Shown: positions 41,603 to 53,720, numbered from the stretch's first letter. The stretch is 64,000 nucleotides of DNA from Pratylenchus scribneri (GCA_030063045.1 JAQSEB010000157.1:1-64000), one strand, 5' to 3'. Translations and numbers: made by a program. The notes: generated from the letters alone by a model not told the origin.

Positions 41603-42430
41603 ATGGTTTCCAACATTTTGCCATTTTCCAATTTGCCTACCAAAATTTCCAACATCAAAATCCAATCATTGGCTGGTCAACTTGCACTCTGTGTGCTTGA
41701 TTCCACTCAAAATGACAATTTATATGAAGCAGCCAAGAAAGCAGACGATCCCATTTTTAACTCAAAATTCATGTTCGACCCTCTGATAAAGTCAGAGTTG
41801 ACCAAAGAATGCATTCGTCGATTGCAATATTGTGAATTGGCCAAAAACTATCTTGCAAAATTCTCAAAAGCCGAAATTCCCATCCGTGCACTTGGGAAAT
41901 GTGGGAATTTGGTCAATTGCAAACAAATTGAGGGCAATAAAATTGTTCATTTGAATGGAAAGAATTCTGATTTATTGGGCCCTGCATGGGAAATGGCATT
42001 TCATTCTTCCAATATCGATAAATTGGCACTCAGCGATTCATTTTTTGGTTATTGCCCCACCGGGTTCCCCATGCCCGAGTTTGCGGATAATTTCAAAATG
42101 CATAATTACGACAAATTGGACCAAATTACCAATCAATTCCGCCGAGCTATTTGCACTGGCCTGAATCAAGCAATTCTCATTTATCTGCCTATGGCCACAA
42201 ATGAAACAAGCAAAGCCCTCAATGATTTATTCACAATTTTGGACTGCTTCCCGCACATTACAATCTATTTCATTCCGCCGCCCCCGGCGAAAAATGACCA
42301 TTTCGATGCCATAATTGATCAATTGTTGGCCTACAAATCAGTCCATATTTTCACAAACCTCCATTTCCGCGGCCGAACATTGATGAGTATTGGATGGTTT
42401 GGCCAATCAATCAATAATTATCATTCATAA
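41603..42430 (+). CDS. accessory ORF downstream of integrase, copy 1 (prematurely stopped)
   Basis: 275 residues from ATG 41603, 17 nt after the Gag-Pol stop and in another frame. Compared with copy 2 it is cut by a single C-to-T change at 42428 (TAA instead of CAA). No signal peptide or membrane helix is evident, so it is not an ordinary env. A segment AILIYLPMATNETSKALNDL followed by ITIYFIPPPP resembles the block around the third strand of SGNH-type esterases, and SDSFFGYCP precedes it; this is a weak guess. An open frame continues after the stop in the same direction to about 42696. Confidence 0.7.
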   Translation: MVSNILPFSNLPTKISNIKIQSLAGQLALCVLDSTQNDNLYEAAKKADDPIFNSKFMFDPLIKSELTKECIRRLQYCELAKNYLAKFSKAEIPIRALGKCGNLVNCKQIEGNKIVHLNGKNSDLLGPAWEMAFHSSNIDKLALSDSFFGYCPTGFPMPEFADNFKMHNYDKLDQITNQFRRAICTGLNQAILIYLPMATNETSKALNDLFTILDCFPHITIYFIPPPPAKNDHFDAIIDQLLAYKSVHIFTNLHFRGRTLMSIGWFGQSINNYHS

Positions 42431-42720
42431 AATGGGGGTTGGACCAAATCTGGCTTATGCTATGTGGGGCGATTTCTCAGTGATTGTTTGGGACTCAAAT
42501 GGGCTTTCAAAGGAGCAATTTGCAAAAATCCACCAGCCCCCATTGTTGCCAATTCAATCCGTGGTCGTCCATCCATTGTTGAACGTGTTACAATTGAGCC
42601 AAATCACAATTCCCATGAGAAGAAAAATGGACAGAAAAGGAAGAATGAAGGGGATAAACGAAGTGAGGAAAAGAAGGAAAAGCATCGACGACATTAAATC
42701 GCATGGAAGCGATTTTGCCA

Positions 42721-42731
42721 TTGAGGGGGAA
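42721..42731 (+). other. polypurine tract, copy 1
   Basis: TTGAGGGGGAA abuts the right LTR and would prime plus-strand DNA synthesis. Confidence 0.8.
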
Positions 42732-42984
42732 TGTAATAAATTGATTAATTGACATAATTTTAAATTGATATTTGGCATTTATTCCCCTTTTGGACCAATT
42801 GACTCTCCAATTTTCATCTCATAAATTTTCCAATTCCACACACACATCCCAATTCAATTCAATTGTTAATTTTAATTTTATCATAAATTGATTTCGTTAA
42901 TTTAATTTTGGAAAATAAATAAATTGACTTTAAATAAATTGAATTTAATTTATTTCGTTGCACATCCACTGCGCACGTTGTATT
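42732..42984 (+). repeat. 3' LTR, copy 1
   Basis: 253 bp that I read as identical to 35841-36093. It is followed by TATA and the resumed satellite unit. Confidence 0.95.
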
Positions 42985-45900
42985 TATATTAAAAATTCAA
43001 AAAAATCAATATGGATGAATTAAAAAAAAATAAATTGACGTTCGCCTGTAGAATTTGATGGAGAATATGATGGAATTAAAAAAATTCCAAAAAGTTCAAA
43101 ACCTAGGCCTTAAAATGTTTCAAACCCTTAAATACCCTATATATGAATATAATATATTAAAAATTCAAAAAAAATCAATATGGAGGAATTTTAAAAAAAT
43201 AAATGACGTTCGCCTGTAGAATTTAATGGAGAATATGATGGAATTAAAAAAATTCCAAAAAGTTCAAAACCTAGGCCATAAAATGTTTCAAACCCTTAAA
43301 TACCCTATATATGAATATAATATATTAAAAATTCAAAAAAAATCAATATGGATGAATTAAATAAAAATAAATTGACATTCGTCTGTAGAATTTGATGGAG
43401 AATATGATGGAATTAAAAAAATTCCAAAAAGTTCAAAAACTAGGCCATAAAATGTTACAAACCCTTAAATACCCTATATATGAATATAATATATTAAAAA
43501 TTCAAAAAAAATCAATATGGAGGAATTTTAAAAAAATAAACTTACGTTCGCCTGTAGAATTTAATGGAGAATATGATGGAATTAAAAAAATTCCAAAAAG
43601 TTCAAAAACTAGGCCATAAAATGTTACAAACCCTTAAATACCCTATATATGAATATAATATATTAAAAATTCAAAAAAAATCAATATGGAGGAATTTAAA
43701 AAAATAAACTTACGTTCGCCTGTAGAATTTAATGGAGAATATGATGGAATTAAAAAAATTCCAAAAAGTTCAAAACCTAGGCCATAAAATGTTACAAACC
43801 CTTAAATACCCTATATATGAATATAATATATTAAAAATTCAAAAAAAATCAATATGGAGGAATTTTAAAAAAATAAACTTACGTTCGCCTGTAGAATTTA
43901 ATGGAGAATATGATGGAATTAAAAAAATTCCAAAAAGTTCAAAACCTAGGCCATAAAATGTTTCAAACCCTTAAATACCCTATATATGAATATAATATAT
44001 TAAAAATTCAAAAAAAATCAATATGGATGAATTAAATAAAAATAAATTGACATTCGTCTGTAGAATTTGATGGAGAATATGATGGAATTAAAAAAATTCC
44101 AAAAAGTTCAAAACCTAGGCCATAAAATGTTTCAAAACCTTAAATACCCTATATATGAATATAATATATTAAAAATTCAAAAAAAATCAATATGGATGAA
44201 TTAAATAAAAATAAATTGACATTCGTCTGTAGAATTTGATGGAGAATATGATGGAATTAAAATAATTCTAAAAGATTCAAAACCTAGGCCATAAAATGTT
44301 TCAAACCCTTAAATACCCTATATATGAATATAATATATTAAAAATTCAAAAAAAATCAATATGGAAGAATTAAATAAAAATAAATTGACGTTCTTCTGTA
44401 GAATTTGATGGAGAATATGATGGAATTAAAATAATTCTAAAAGATTCAAAACCTAGGCCATAAAATGTTTCAAACCCTTAAATACCCTATATATGAATAT
44501 AATATATTAAAAATTCAAAAAAAATCAATATGGATGAATTAAATAAAAATAAATTGACATTCGTCTGTAGAATTTGATGGAGAATATGATGGAATTAAAA
44601 AAATTCCAAAAAGTTCAAAACCTAGGCCATAAAATGTTTCAAAACCTTAAATACCCTATATATGAATATAATATATAAAAAATTCAAAAAAAAATCAATA
44701 TGGAGGAATTTTAAGAAAATAAATGACGTTCGCCTGTAGAATTTGATGGAGAATATGATGGAATTAAAAAAATTCCAAAAAGTTCAAAACCTAGGCCATA
44801 AAATGTTTCAAACACTTAAATACCCTATATATGAATATAATATATAAAAAATTCAAAAAAAAATCAATATGGAGGAATTTTAAGAAAATAAATGACGTTC
44901 GCCTGTAGAATTTGATGGAGAATATGATGGAATTAAAAAAATTCCAAAAAGTTCAAAACCTAGGCCATAAAATGTTACAAACCCTTAAATACCCTATATA
45001 TGAATATAATATATTAAAAATTCAAAAAAAATCAATATGGAGGAATTTTAAAAAAATAAACTTACGTTCGCCTGTAGAATTTAATGGAGAATATGATGGA
45101 ATTAAAAAAATTCCAAAAAGTTCAAAAACTAGGCCATAAAATGTTACAAACCCTTAAATACCCTATATATGAATATAATATATTAAAAATTCAAAAAAAT
45201 CAATATGGATGAATTAAAAAAAAATAAATTGACGTTCGCCTGTAGAATTTGATGGAGAATATGATGGAATTAAAAAAATTCCAAAAAGTTCAAAACCTAG
45301 GCCATAAAATGTTTCAAAACCTTAAATACCCTATATATGAATATAATATATTAAAAATTCAAAAAAATCAATATGGATGAATTAAAAAAAAATAAATTGA
45401 CGTTCGCCTGTAGAATTTGATGGAGAATATGATGGAATTAAAAAAATTCCAAAAAGTTCAAAACCTAGGCCTTAAAATGTTTCAAACCCTTAAATACCCT
45501 AAATATGAATATAATATATTAAAAATTCAAAAAAATCAATATGGATGAATTAAAAAAAAATAAATTGACGTTCGCCTGTAGAATTTGATGGAGAATATGA
45601 TGGAATTAAAAAAATTCCAAAAAGTTCAAAACCTAGGCCTTAAAATGTTTCAAACCCTTAAATACCCTATATATGAATATAATATATTAAAAATTCAAAA
45701 AAATCAATATGGATGAATTAAAAAAAAATAAATTGACGTTCGCCTGTAGAATTTGATGGAGAATATGATGGAATTAAAAAAATTCTAAAAGATTCAAAAC
45801 CTAGGCCATAAAATGTTTCAAAACCTTAAATACCCTATATATGAATATAATATATAAAAAATTCAAAAAATCAATATGGAGGAATTTTAAGAAAATAAAT

Positions 45901-46863
45901 GACGTTCGCCTGTAGAATTTGATGGAGAATATGATGGAATTAAAAAAATTCTAAAAGATTCAAAACCTAGGCCATAAAATGTTTCAAACCCTTAAATACC
46001 CTATATATGAATATAATATATTAAAAATTCAAAAAAATCAATATGGATGAATTAAAAAAAAATAAATTGACGTTCGCCTGTAGAATTTGATGGAGAATAT
46101 GATGGAATTAAAAAAATTCCAAAAAGTTCAAAACCTAGGCCATAAAATGTTTCAAACACTTAAATACCCTATATATGAATATAATATATAAAAAATTCAA
46201 AAAAAAATCAATATGGAGGAATTTTAAGAAAATAAATGACGTTCGCCTGTAGAATTTGATGGAGAATATGATGGAATTAAAAAAATTCCAAAAAGTTCAA
46301 AACCTAGGCCATAAAATGTTACAAACCCTTAAATACCCTATATATGAATATAATATATTAAAAATTCAAAAAAATCAATATGGATGAATTAAAAAAAAAT
46401 AAATTGACGTTCGCCTGTAGAATTTGATGGAGAATATGATGGAATTAAAAAAATTCCAAAAAGTTCAAAACCTAGGCCTTATAATGTTTCAAACCCTTAA
46501 ATACCCTATATATGAATATAATATATTAAAAATTCAAAAAAATCAATATGGATGAATTAAAAAAAAATAAATTGACGTTCGCCTGTAGAATTTGATGGAG
46601 AATATGATGGAATTAAAAAAATTCCAAAAAGTTCAAAACCTAGGCCTTAAAATGTTTCAAACCCTTAAATACCCTATATATGAATATAATATATTAAAAA
46701 TTCAAAAAAAAATCAATATGGAGGAATTTTAAGAAAATAAACTGACGTTCACCTATAGAATTTGATGGAGAATATTGTGGAATTAAAAAAATTCCAAAAA
46801 GTTCAAAACCTAGGCCATAAAATGTTTCAAACCCTTAAATACCCTATATATGAATATAATATA
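42985..46863 (+). repeat. satellite array 2, about 23 copies
   Basis: Same unit of 168-170 bp as array 1, but all copies are of the CCTAGGCC type; several have CCTAGGCCTTAAAATG. The unit just left of the second LTR element has the same private changes (CACCTATAG and GAATATTGTGG) as the unit just left of the first. Confidence 0.97.
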
Positions 46864-47116
46864 TGTAATAAATTGATTAATTGACATAATTTTAAATTGA
46901 TATTTGGCATTTATTCCCCTTTTGGACCAATTGACTCTCCAATTTTCATCTCATAAATTTTCCAATTCCACACACACATCCCAATTCAATTCAATTGTTA
47001 ATTTTAATTTTATCATAAATTGATTTCGTTAATTTAATTTTGGAAAATAAATAAATTGACTTTAAATAAATTGAATTTAATTTATTTCGTTGCACATCCA
47101 CTGCGCACGTTGTATT
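46864..47116 (+). repeat. 5' LTR, copy 2
   Basis: 253 bp, same start TGTAATAAATTG and end GTTGTATT as the other three LTRs. Confidence 0.95.
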
Positions 47117-47206
47117 TGGTAGCACCGAATCAAGGCCTCCCTCAATTTGCTGTTTTTCTTCAATAGAGTAAAGCTCTATCGACACTTCAAAATATTTGCC
47201 ACAGTT

Positions 47207-50200
47207 ATGAGTCGAGAGCGGGATAGCAAAGGAAGGTTTGTGAGCAGTACAAAGAATCCGGAAGTTGAGGACGGCGAAAACAGCATCGAAAATGCCGAAC
47301 AAAATAATCCGGAGGAAATTGACGCAGCAAATGAGAACCTTGAAAATCCTGCCGATAATAACAATGGAAATAATTTGTTGGGTGAAATGAGATCTCTTTT
47401 TGCAAGATTTGAACAGACTCAAAATGAGCGGTCATCGGCGTTGCAGTACCGCTTCGAACAATTTGAACAATTGCAGGAAAATAGGATGGAAATGATGAAA
47501 AGAGATTTGAGGACAGAAATTAATGAGAAATTGGAAAATTTTGAATCGAGATTATCGAGAAATATCGGAAATGATTTTGGAGACTTTGAATTATTCTCAA
47601 ATGGAATTGGAAAGAATATTGGAAAGGAGAAAAGAAATAACGGGAATAATCGGACTCATAATAATACTCAAAATTTTGGCAACTTTAGCAAATCTCGCCC
47701 TTCGGAACAATTTGTTGGCCAAACAAGTGGAACGCAGAATAATGATGGTCCCAAAGAAATAGTCGGAGCACTTAGAGACATGGTCTTAGGGATGGAAAAG
47801 CGAACCTCTGAGCTTATAAGAGCGAATGAGTGCCAACAATTCGCCCAAATCTCAGCAACCATCAAAGATTTGGCAGGAAATGAGGGAAGGACCCAACTCC
47901 TAAATTATTTTGCCAATTTGGAGACCATCACCGAAGGATGGAATAGCCAAAGGCGTGCCCAATTACTTGCTACTCACTTGGTCGGACAATGCCGAGTCAT
48001 ATTTGATGGTTTGGGCGGAGGGGAGCGAAATGATTATAATCAGATTAAAAATGCAATACTACGAAGTGGAGGCGGAAATAGTGCCCTTCGCTATGCGGCT
48101 CAATCCAAACTTCATTCTGGTTTAAGACCGGAAAATAAAGAAAACCTGAGAGAATACGGGCTCAAAATTTTGGCATTGACCAGGGATTCACTTTTGTCAA
48201 ATGTGCCGGATTCAGCTGTGGAAGATTTGGCCAAAGCATATTTTCTGAATTCCATGACAAATCAACAAATAAAAAATGCACTTTCAATGGTGCATGACAA
48301 TATGAAGTTTCACATTTTGATTGACAAAGCGGAAGAACTCCGAGAAAGATCAATAATTAATTTTGGAATGACAAATAAAAACCTGAATTATATATCCCAA
48401 AATTGGCCATCAAATAATATTCCACTGCAAAATTGGTCGTCAAATAATAATCAAAATTTTAGTAGTTTTGCGCCACGAATTAATTCCGCAGAAAAGTCAA
48501 GTGGACCAGAGCCACAAAAATCTACTGGTGCCAACTCAACCCCCCTGGGAATTAATCGGGCTAAAGTTGGAAATAATAATTGGAATAATTCGCCGAATAA
48601 TCAAAAGTCGTTTGGGCAGTCGAAACAGGTCAAATTTGCCAGCACCCAAGTTGTGATGGGAAATGAAGAAAATGATAAAAATGGAATTTTGCAGCATGTT
48701 GAAAATTTATTTGAAGAACCACTTGAAGAAAATGATGAGCAGTTCCTAGAAAATGATGAAAGTGAAATTTACTTGGGAACAAATGTGATAAGTATGAAGG
48801 CAGAATTTCCTAAATGGGAAATACGAGATTTTCTTGTGCCACTAAAAATTAAATCTGGCATTGGTTTGGACTATGCTTTAATCGATTCCTCAGGGAAAGC
48901 TCAAACTATTCATATTGGCCGGCCTAAAGGACCAATTTGTTTATGCAAATCCAAAATTTTTGACCAAAAAATGGATATTCTTATCGATTCCGGGGCAACT
49001 ATTAATGTTATTTCCACTGGCTTTTTGGAAAATCTTAAGGAAAAGGGAGAAGTAAATCCACATCAGCCCATTTTCTCAAAAAGTACTTTGGCCAACAATA
49101 ATGATATGGGATTTGTTGCTGGAATTACACTACCAGTGGAAATTGGTGCCAAAAAGTACTATTGTGAATTCCAAATTACGGATGAGACCTCCTTCCCAAT
49201 AATTCTTGGAACAGCTTCATTATCTAATTTGGGTTTTAAATTGATTGACCCAGTTACCGGAAAAGATTTACTTAAAAATGAAAATTCCAAACCTCCAAAA
49301 CAAAATTCACACGCATTGGTCACATGTTTTGGCACTCAAACCATACAGCCATTGGGAAAAAGAATAATTGAGATTAAATCAAATGTTTCAAATGGAGAAT
49401 ACCTTTTAGAAATTGCAAAGCTGGAAGACATGTTGATCACAATGGTTGATGGAAAAGCCAAAATTGTTGTGGAAAATAAGCAAATAATGCCAATAAAATG
49501 GGAGAATAATTCATTCATTGGAAAAATTGAAGAAATTAAATTGGAAAATTTGTGTTGCGGATTGGGGATTGAGGAAAATATGGAATCGAAGAATGAACAA
49601 CCTGAAAGAATAAAATCGATTATGAATATGCTAAAAATTGGAAAATTAAATCAAAGTGAAAAAATGCAATTGGAAGGTTTAATTAAGGAATTCGCAACAC
49701 TATTTGCATTGGATGATACTGAGCTTGGGCAAACCGAATTGGCTATGCTCAAAATTGAGTTGGTGGAAAACAAAATTGTGAAATTACCAGTTCGTCCTAT
49801 ACCATTTGCCTATCGTGAAAAAGTGGCTAATATGGTTCAAGATTATTTGAATAGGGGTGTAATTCGCCCTTCAAATTCGCCATTTTCTGCTCCAATTGTT
49901 TTGGTTAAAAAGAAGGATGGGACGCTCAGAATGTGCATTGATTATCGCCAATTAAATAATATTATTCGGAAGGATGCCTACCCAATACCCAATATTGATG
50001 CAATGCTTTTAAGCTTGGGGAACAAAAAATATTTTTCTTCTTTGGATCTACTCTCAGGATACTGGCAAATAAAAATGGACCCAAAAAGCATCGAAAAAAC
50101 TGCTTTTAATGCAATGAATGGCCATTATGAATTCATCGTAATGCCCTTTGGGCTTACGAACGCACCAGCCTCTTTTGAACGGTTCATGGAAAGAATACTG

Positions 50201-52609
50201 GACGGAATAATTGGGGATTTCGTATTTGTGTATCTTGATGATATTTTAATTGCATCGGAAAATTGGGAAGAACACCTAATGCATTTAAAAGAAGTTCTCA
50301 ATCGAATTGCAAAAAGTGGATTAAAATTAAAACCAAGCAAATGCGAGTTAGTTGCTGAAGAAATTGATTTTTTGGGCCATACTTTAACTCGTGAAGGCCT
50401 TAAAATGAACACCAAAAAAGTTGAATCAATTAAGAAATTCCCAATCCCAACAAAATTGAAAGAATTGCAAAGTTTTTTGGGTCTGGCTGGATATTATAGA
50501 AAATTCATAAAGGACTTTGCAATAATTGCAAAACCTCTCTATTCAATGCTCAAAAAGAATAATTCATTCACATGGAACGAAGAATGCCAAAAAGCATTTA
50601 AAATTTTGATCGAAAAAATCACAGATGATGTAACATTGTGTTTTCCCGATTTTAAAGCAGCCATGGAAGACGAAAAAAGGGCATTTATTATTCAGACCGA
50701 TGCTAGCAAATTAGGAATTGCGGGAATTCTGGGACAATTGGATGGAAAAGGAAAGTCTAGGCCTATTTATTTCGTTTCAAGAATTTGTAAAGGTGCAGAA
50801 TCCCGCTATGGCATTAGTGAATTGGAGGCTTTGGCACTTAAATTTGCCGTTAAAAAATTTGCCCCTTTCATAATTGGCATAAAAACTATAATCGAAACAG
50901 ATCATTCGCCTCTGGTGCAAATGTTTTCCAATCCAAAAGATTGTGGCAGCCCTAGGGTGAACCGTTGGGCGATGGAAAAAATGTCCAAATTTGATTTAAT
51001 AATTAAATATAAACCTGGAAAATCGAACGTGAATGCCGACGCACCCAGCAGAGCTTTTGCCGATGAAAATTCACAAGAAACCATTTTAAATACAATTGAA
51101 AATAATAAACCTGAGAATGATCAGTTTGAGTGCCTTGGCCATAATTCTAAAAATTCACATGAACCGTTGGCCAAAATTGAGTCATTTTGTTTGGCAAACA
51201 TTGATGGAAATATTACAGAAAAGAAAGAAGAATGGAGAATTGCACAGTTAAATGGAGAATTTGGCCCAATATTTCGCTATATTGAGAATAGAGAAATTCC
51301 AAAGGAAATGGAACAATTCCAACAAATTATGAATAATTTGAACCAATTCTCGGTCCAAAATGAATTGCTTTACTTTATCGACCCTCAAACAAATGAGTTT
51401 CGCTTAGTGGTTCCTATCGAATTTCAAGAATTACTCTTTCACGAAAAACATTCTGGCACTTTTGGCACACATTCATCAGCCATCAAAATGTTTCTTTTAA
51501 TGAAAAAAACCTATTTTTGGACAAATATGCGGGCAGATATTGAGCGGTGGGTTCGTGCCTGTCCCGTTTGTGCATGTTGCCGAGAGCCACGGAAAAATAC
51601 ACCTCCATTATTGCCATTTGAAATTAACCAACCATGGGAATTGATTTGCATGGACATTTTGCAATTGGGTCTTACCACAGCTGGAAATAAATATGTGCTG
51701 GTGTGTATTGATCATTTTTCAAAATTCTTAATTTGCCATCCATTGAAATCTAAATCTGCTGAGGAAACAGCAAGAATATTTGTGGAACATGTAATTTTGA
51801 AGTTCGGCCCTCCCAAAAAATTACATTCGGATAAAGGAAAGGAATTTGTTAATGCAATTATTAAACAAACCTGCAAAATCCTTCAAATCCAGCAGTCCAC
51901 AACGTCTGGGTACAACCCGAGATCGAATGGCATCACTGAGCGGGTCAATAGGGACATCATTTCAATGTTACGAAAAACTTGCATTATCCCACAAGATTGG
52001 GACGAAAAATTGCCATATGTAGTTTTCTGTCATAATATTGCGATCCATCAATCGACAGGAGAAAGTCCCTTTTACATTCTTTTTGGAAAGGACCCTTTCA
52101 TCCCATCCAATGTGGACCCGAATATTTTGCCGACCAAATATAATGTCGATAATTATGACGATTATAAGCAAATTATGGCAGAAAATTTGGGAAATATCAT
52201 TTTAAAAGTCAACAATGAATTGATTGATGCGAGGAATAATTTCAAGAAAAATTATGACAAAAATAAAAAAGTCATACATGAAAAATTTCAAGTGGGACAA
52301 AGAGTCATGGTGAAAAAAATCGATCTGGGCAAAAAGTTGGAGTTTAAATTCGTTGGGCCATATAGAATAATAGCATTGGAAAATAATAAAGCGGAGGTCG
52401 AACCCATTTTTAAATCGAAAGAATTAAAAAGAGAATGGGTGTTGATTGATAGAGTGGCCAAAGTTGCACCGGAGTGCAACAATTTCTTTGGGAAGCGGGA
52501 AGAGTTGATTAGACGCAGTGCTGCCATTGGCAATGCACAAAATACACAAATAATTTCAATAATTGCTTCCTTTTCAATCTTTATGCAAAATTGGCAAAAA
52601 TGGTCATGA
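47207..52609 (+). CDS. gag-pol: Gag-Pol polyprotein, Ty3/Gypsy copy 2
   Basis: 1,800 residues, identical to copy 1 except Ser for Ala in the LCK(A/S)KIF segment just before the protease (base 48950). Protease, RT, RNase H and integrase motifs are all as in copy 1 and uninterrupted. Expression would start at the left LTR. Confidence 0.95.
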   Translation: MSRERDSKGRFVSSTKNPEVEDGENSIENAEQNNPEEIDAANENLENPADNNNGNNLLGEMRSLFARFEQTQNERSSALQYRFEQFEQLQENRMEMMKRDLRTEINEKLENFESRLSRNIGNDFGDFELFSNGIGKNIGKEKRNNGNNRTHNNTQNFGNFSKSRPSEQFVGQTSGTQNNDGPKEIVGALRDMVLGMEKRTSELIRANECQQFAQISATIKDLAGNEGRTQLLNYFANLETITEGWNSQRRAQLLATHLVGQCRVIFDGLGGGERNDYNQIKNAILRSGGGNSALRYAAQSKLHSGLRPENKENLREYGLKILALTRDSLLSNVPDSAVEDLAKAYFLNSMTNQQIKNALSMVHDNMKFHILIDKAEELRERSIINFGMTNKNLNYISQNWPSNNIPLQNWSSNNNQNFSSFAPRINSAEKSSGPEPQKSTGANSTPLGINRAKVGNNNWNNSPNNQKSFGQSKQVKFASTQVVMGNEENDKNGILQHVENLFEEPLEENDEQFLENDESEIYLGTNVISMKAEFPKWEIRDFLVPLKIKSGIGLDYALIDSSGKAQTIHIGRPKGPICLCKSKIFDQKMDILIDSGATINVISTGFLENLKEKGEVNPHQPIFSKSTLANNNDMGFVAGITLPVEIGAKKYYCEFQITDETSFPIILGTASLSNLGFKLIDPVTGKDLLKNENSKPPKQNSHALVTCFGTQTIQPLGKRIIEIKSNVSNGEYLLEIAKLEDMLITMVDGKAKIVVENKQIMPIKWENNSFIGKIEEIKLENLCCGLGIEENMESKNEQPERIKSIMNMLKIGKLNQSEKMQLEGLIKEFATLFALDDTELGQTELAMLKIELVENKIVKLPVRPIPFAYREKVANMVQDYLNRGVIRPSNSPFSAPIVLVKKKDGTLRMCIDYRQLNNIIRKDAYPIPNIDAMLLSLGNKKYFSSLDLLSGYWQIKMDPKSIEKTAFNAMNGHYEFIVMPFGLTNAPASFERFMERILDGIIGDFVFVYLDDILIASENWEEHLMHLKEVLNRIAKSGLKLKPSKCELVAEEIDFLGHTLTREGLKMNTKKVESIKKFPIPTKLKELQSFLGLAGYYRKFIKDFAIIAKPLYSMLKKNNSFTWNEECQKAFKILIEKITDDVTLCFPDFKAAMEDEKRAFIIQTDASKLGIAGILGQLDGKGKSRPIYFVSRICKGAESRYGISELEALALKFAVKKFAPFIIGIKTIIETDHSPLVQMFSNPKDCGSPRVNRWAMEKMSKFDLIIKYKPGKSNVNADAPSRAFADENSQETILNTIENNKPENDQFECLGHNSKNSHEPLAKIESFCLANIDGNITEKKEEWRIAQLNGEFGPIFRYIENREIPKEMEQFQQIMNNLNQFSVQNELLYFIDPQTNEFRLVVPIEFQELLFHEKHSGTFGTHSSAIKMFLLMKKTYFWTNMRADIERWVRACPVCACCREPRKNTPPLLPFEINQPWELICMDILQLGLTTAGNKYVLVCIDHFSKFLICHPLKSKSAEETARIFVEHVILKFGPPKKLHSDKGKEFVNAIIKQTCKILQIQQSTTSGYNPRSNGITERVNRDIISMLRKTCIIPQDWDEKLPYVVFCHNIAIHQSTGESPFYILFGKDPFIPSNVDPNILPTKYNVDNYDDYKQIMAENLGNIILKVNNELIDARNNFKKNYDKNKKVIHEKFQVGQRVMVKKIDLGKKLEFKFVGPYRIIALENNKAEVEPIFKSKELKREWVLIDRVAKVAPECNNFFGKREELIRRSAAIGNAQNTQIISIIASFSIFMQNWQKWS

Positions 52610-52625
52610 GAATTGCAAAGAATTA

Positions 52626-53720
52626 ATGGTTTCCAACATTTTGCCATTTTCCAATTTGCCTACCAAAATTTCCAACATCAAAATCCAATCATTGGCTGGT
52701 CAACTTGCACTCTGTGTGCTTGATTCCACTCAAAATGACAATTTATATGAAGCAGCCAAGAAAGCAGACGATCCCATTTTTAACTCAAAATTCATGTTCG
52801 ACCCTCTGATAAAGTCAGAGTTGACCAAAGAATGCATTCGTCGATTGCAATATTGTGAATTGGCCAAAAACTATCTTGCAAAATTCTCAAAAGCCGAAAT
52901 TCCCATCCGTGCACTTGGGAAATGTGGGAATTTGGTCAATTGCAAACAAATTGAGGGCAATAAAATTGTTCATTTGAATGGAAAGAATTCTGATTTATTG
53001 GGCCCTGCATGGGAAATGGCATTTCATTCTTCCAATATCGATAAATTGGCACTCAGCGATTCATTTTTTGGTTATTGCCCCACCGGGTTCCCCATGCCCG
53101 AGTTTGCGGATAATTTCAAAATGCATAATTACGACAAATTGGACCAAATTACCAATCAATTCCGCCGAGCTATTTGCACTGGCCTGAATCAAGCAATTCT
53201 CATTTATCTGCCTATGGCCACAAATGAAACAAGCAAAGCCCTCAATGATTTATTCACAATTTTGGACTGCTTCCCGCACATTACAATCTATTTCATTCCG
53301 CCGCCCCCGGCGAAAAATGACCATTTCGATGCCATAATTGATCAATTGTTGGCCTACAAATCAGTCCATATTTTCACAAACCTCCATTTCCGCGGCCGAA
53401 CATTGATGAGTATTGGATGGTTTGGCCAATCAATCAATAATTATCATTCACAAAATGGGGGTTGGACCAAATCTGGCTTATGCTATGTGGGGCGATTTCT
53501 CAGTGATTGTTTGGGACTCAAATGGGCTTTCAAAGGAGCAATTTGCAAAAATCCACCAGCCCCCATTGTTGCCAATTCAATCCGTGGTCGTCCATCCATT
53601 GTTGAACGTGTTACAATTGAGCCAAATCACAATTCCCATGAGAAGAAAAATGGACAGAAAAGGAAGAATGAAGGGGATAAACGAAGTGAGGAAAAGAAGG
53701 AAAAGCATCGACGACATTAA
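52626..53720 (+). CDS. accessory ORF downstream of integrase, copy 2 (full length)
   Basis: 364 residues. Here codon 53451-53453 is CAA, so the frame continues 89 codons beyond the copy-1 stop. It ends in a highly basic tail (EKKNGQKRKNEGDKRSEEKK) reminiscent of a nuclear-localisation or nucleic-acid-binding tail. The body has about nine cysteines and the weak SGNH-like block described for copy 1. The frame is kept open over 1.1 kb in an element otherwise intact, which argues it is translated, perhaps by reinitiation after the Gag-Pol stop 14 nt upstream. Confidence 0.75.
   Translation: MVSNILPFSNLPTKISNIKIQSLAGQLALCVLDSTQNDNLYEAAKKADDPIFNSKFMFDPLIKSELTKECIRRLQYCELAKNYLAKFSKAEIPIRALGKCGNLVNCKQIEGNKIVHLNGKNSDLLGPAWEMAFHSSNIDKLALSDSFFGYCPTGFPMPEFADNFKMHNYDKLDQITNQFRRAICTGLNQAILIYLPMATNETSKALNDLFTILDCFPHITIYFIPPPPAKNDHFDAIIDQLLAYKSVHIFTNLHFRGRTLMSIGWFGQSINNYHSQNGGWTKSGLCYVGRFLSDCLGLKWAFKGAICKNPPAPIVANSIRGRPSIVERVTIEPNHNSHEKKNGQKRKNEGDKRSEEKKEKHRRH

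Larger units (their letters stand above)
35841..42984 (+). mobile_element. Ty3/Gypsy LTR retrotransposon, copy 1
   Basis: 7,144 bp with 253-bp LTRs (35841-36093 and 42732-42984) that look identical, a primer-binding site TGGTAGCACCGAATCAAGG directly after the left LTR, a polypurine tract GAGGGGGAA directly before the right LTR, and a 4-bp target duplication TATA. It is inserted in a satellite unit. One long Gag-Pol frame and a downstream accessory frame are present. Domain order protease, RT, RNase H, integrase places it in Ty3/Gypsy (Metaviridae-like). Identical LTRs indicate recent insertion. Confidence 0.96.

Noticed and set aside
34222..45139. Recurrent 74-75-codon frames starting MMENMMELKKFQ
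   Set aside because: They span the junction of satellite units, depend on unit length and recur wherever the same variants adjoin; no gene.
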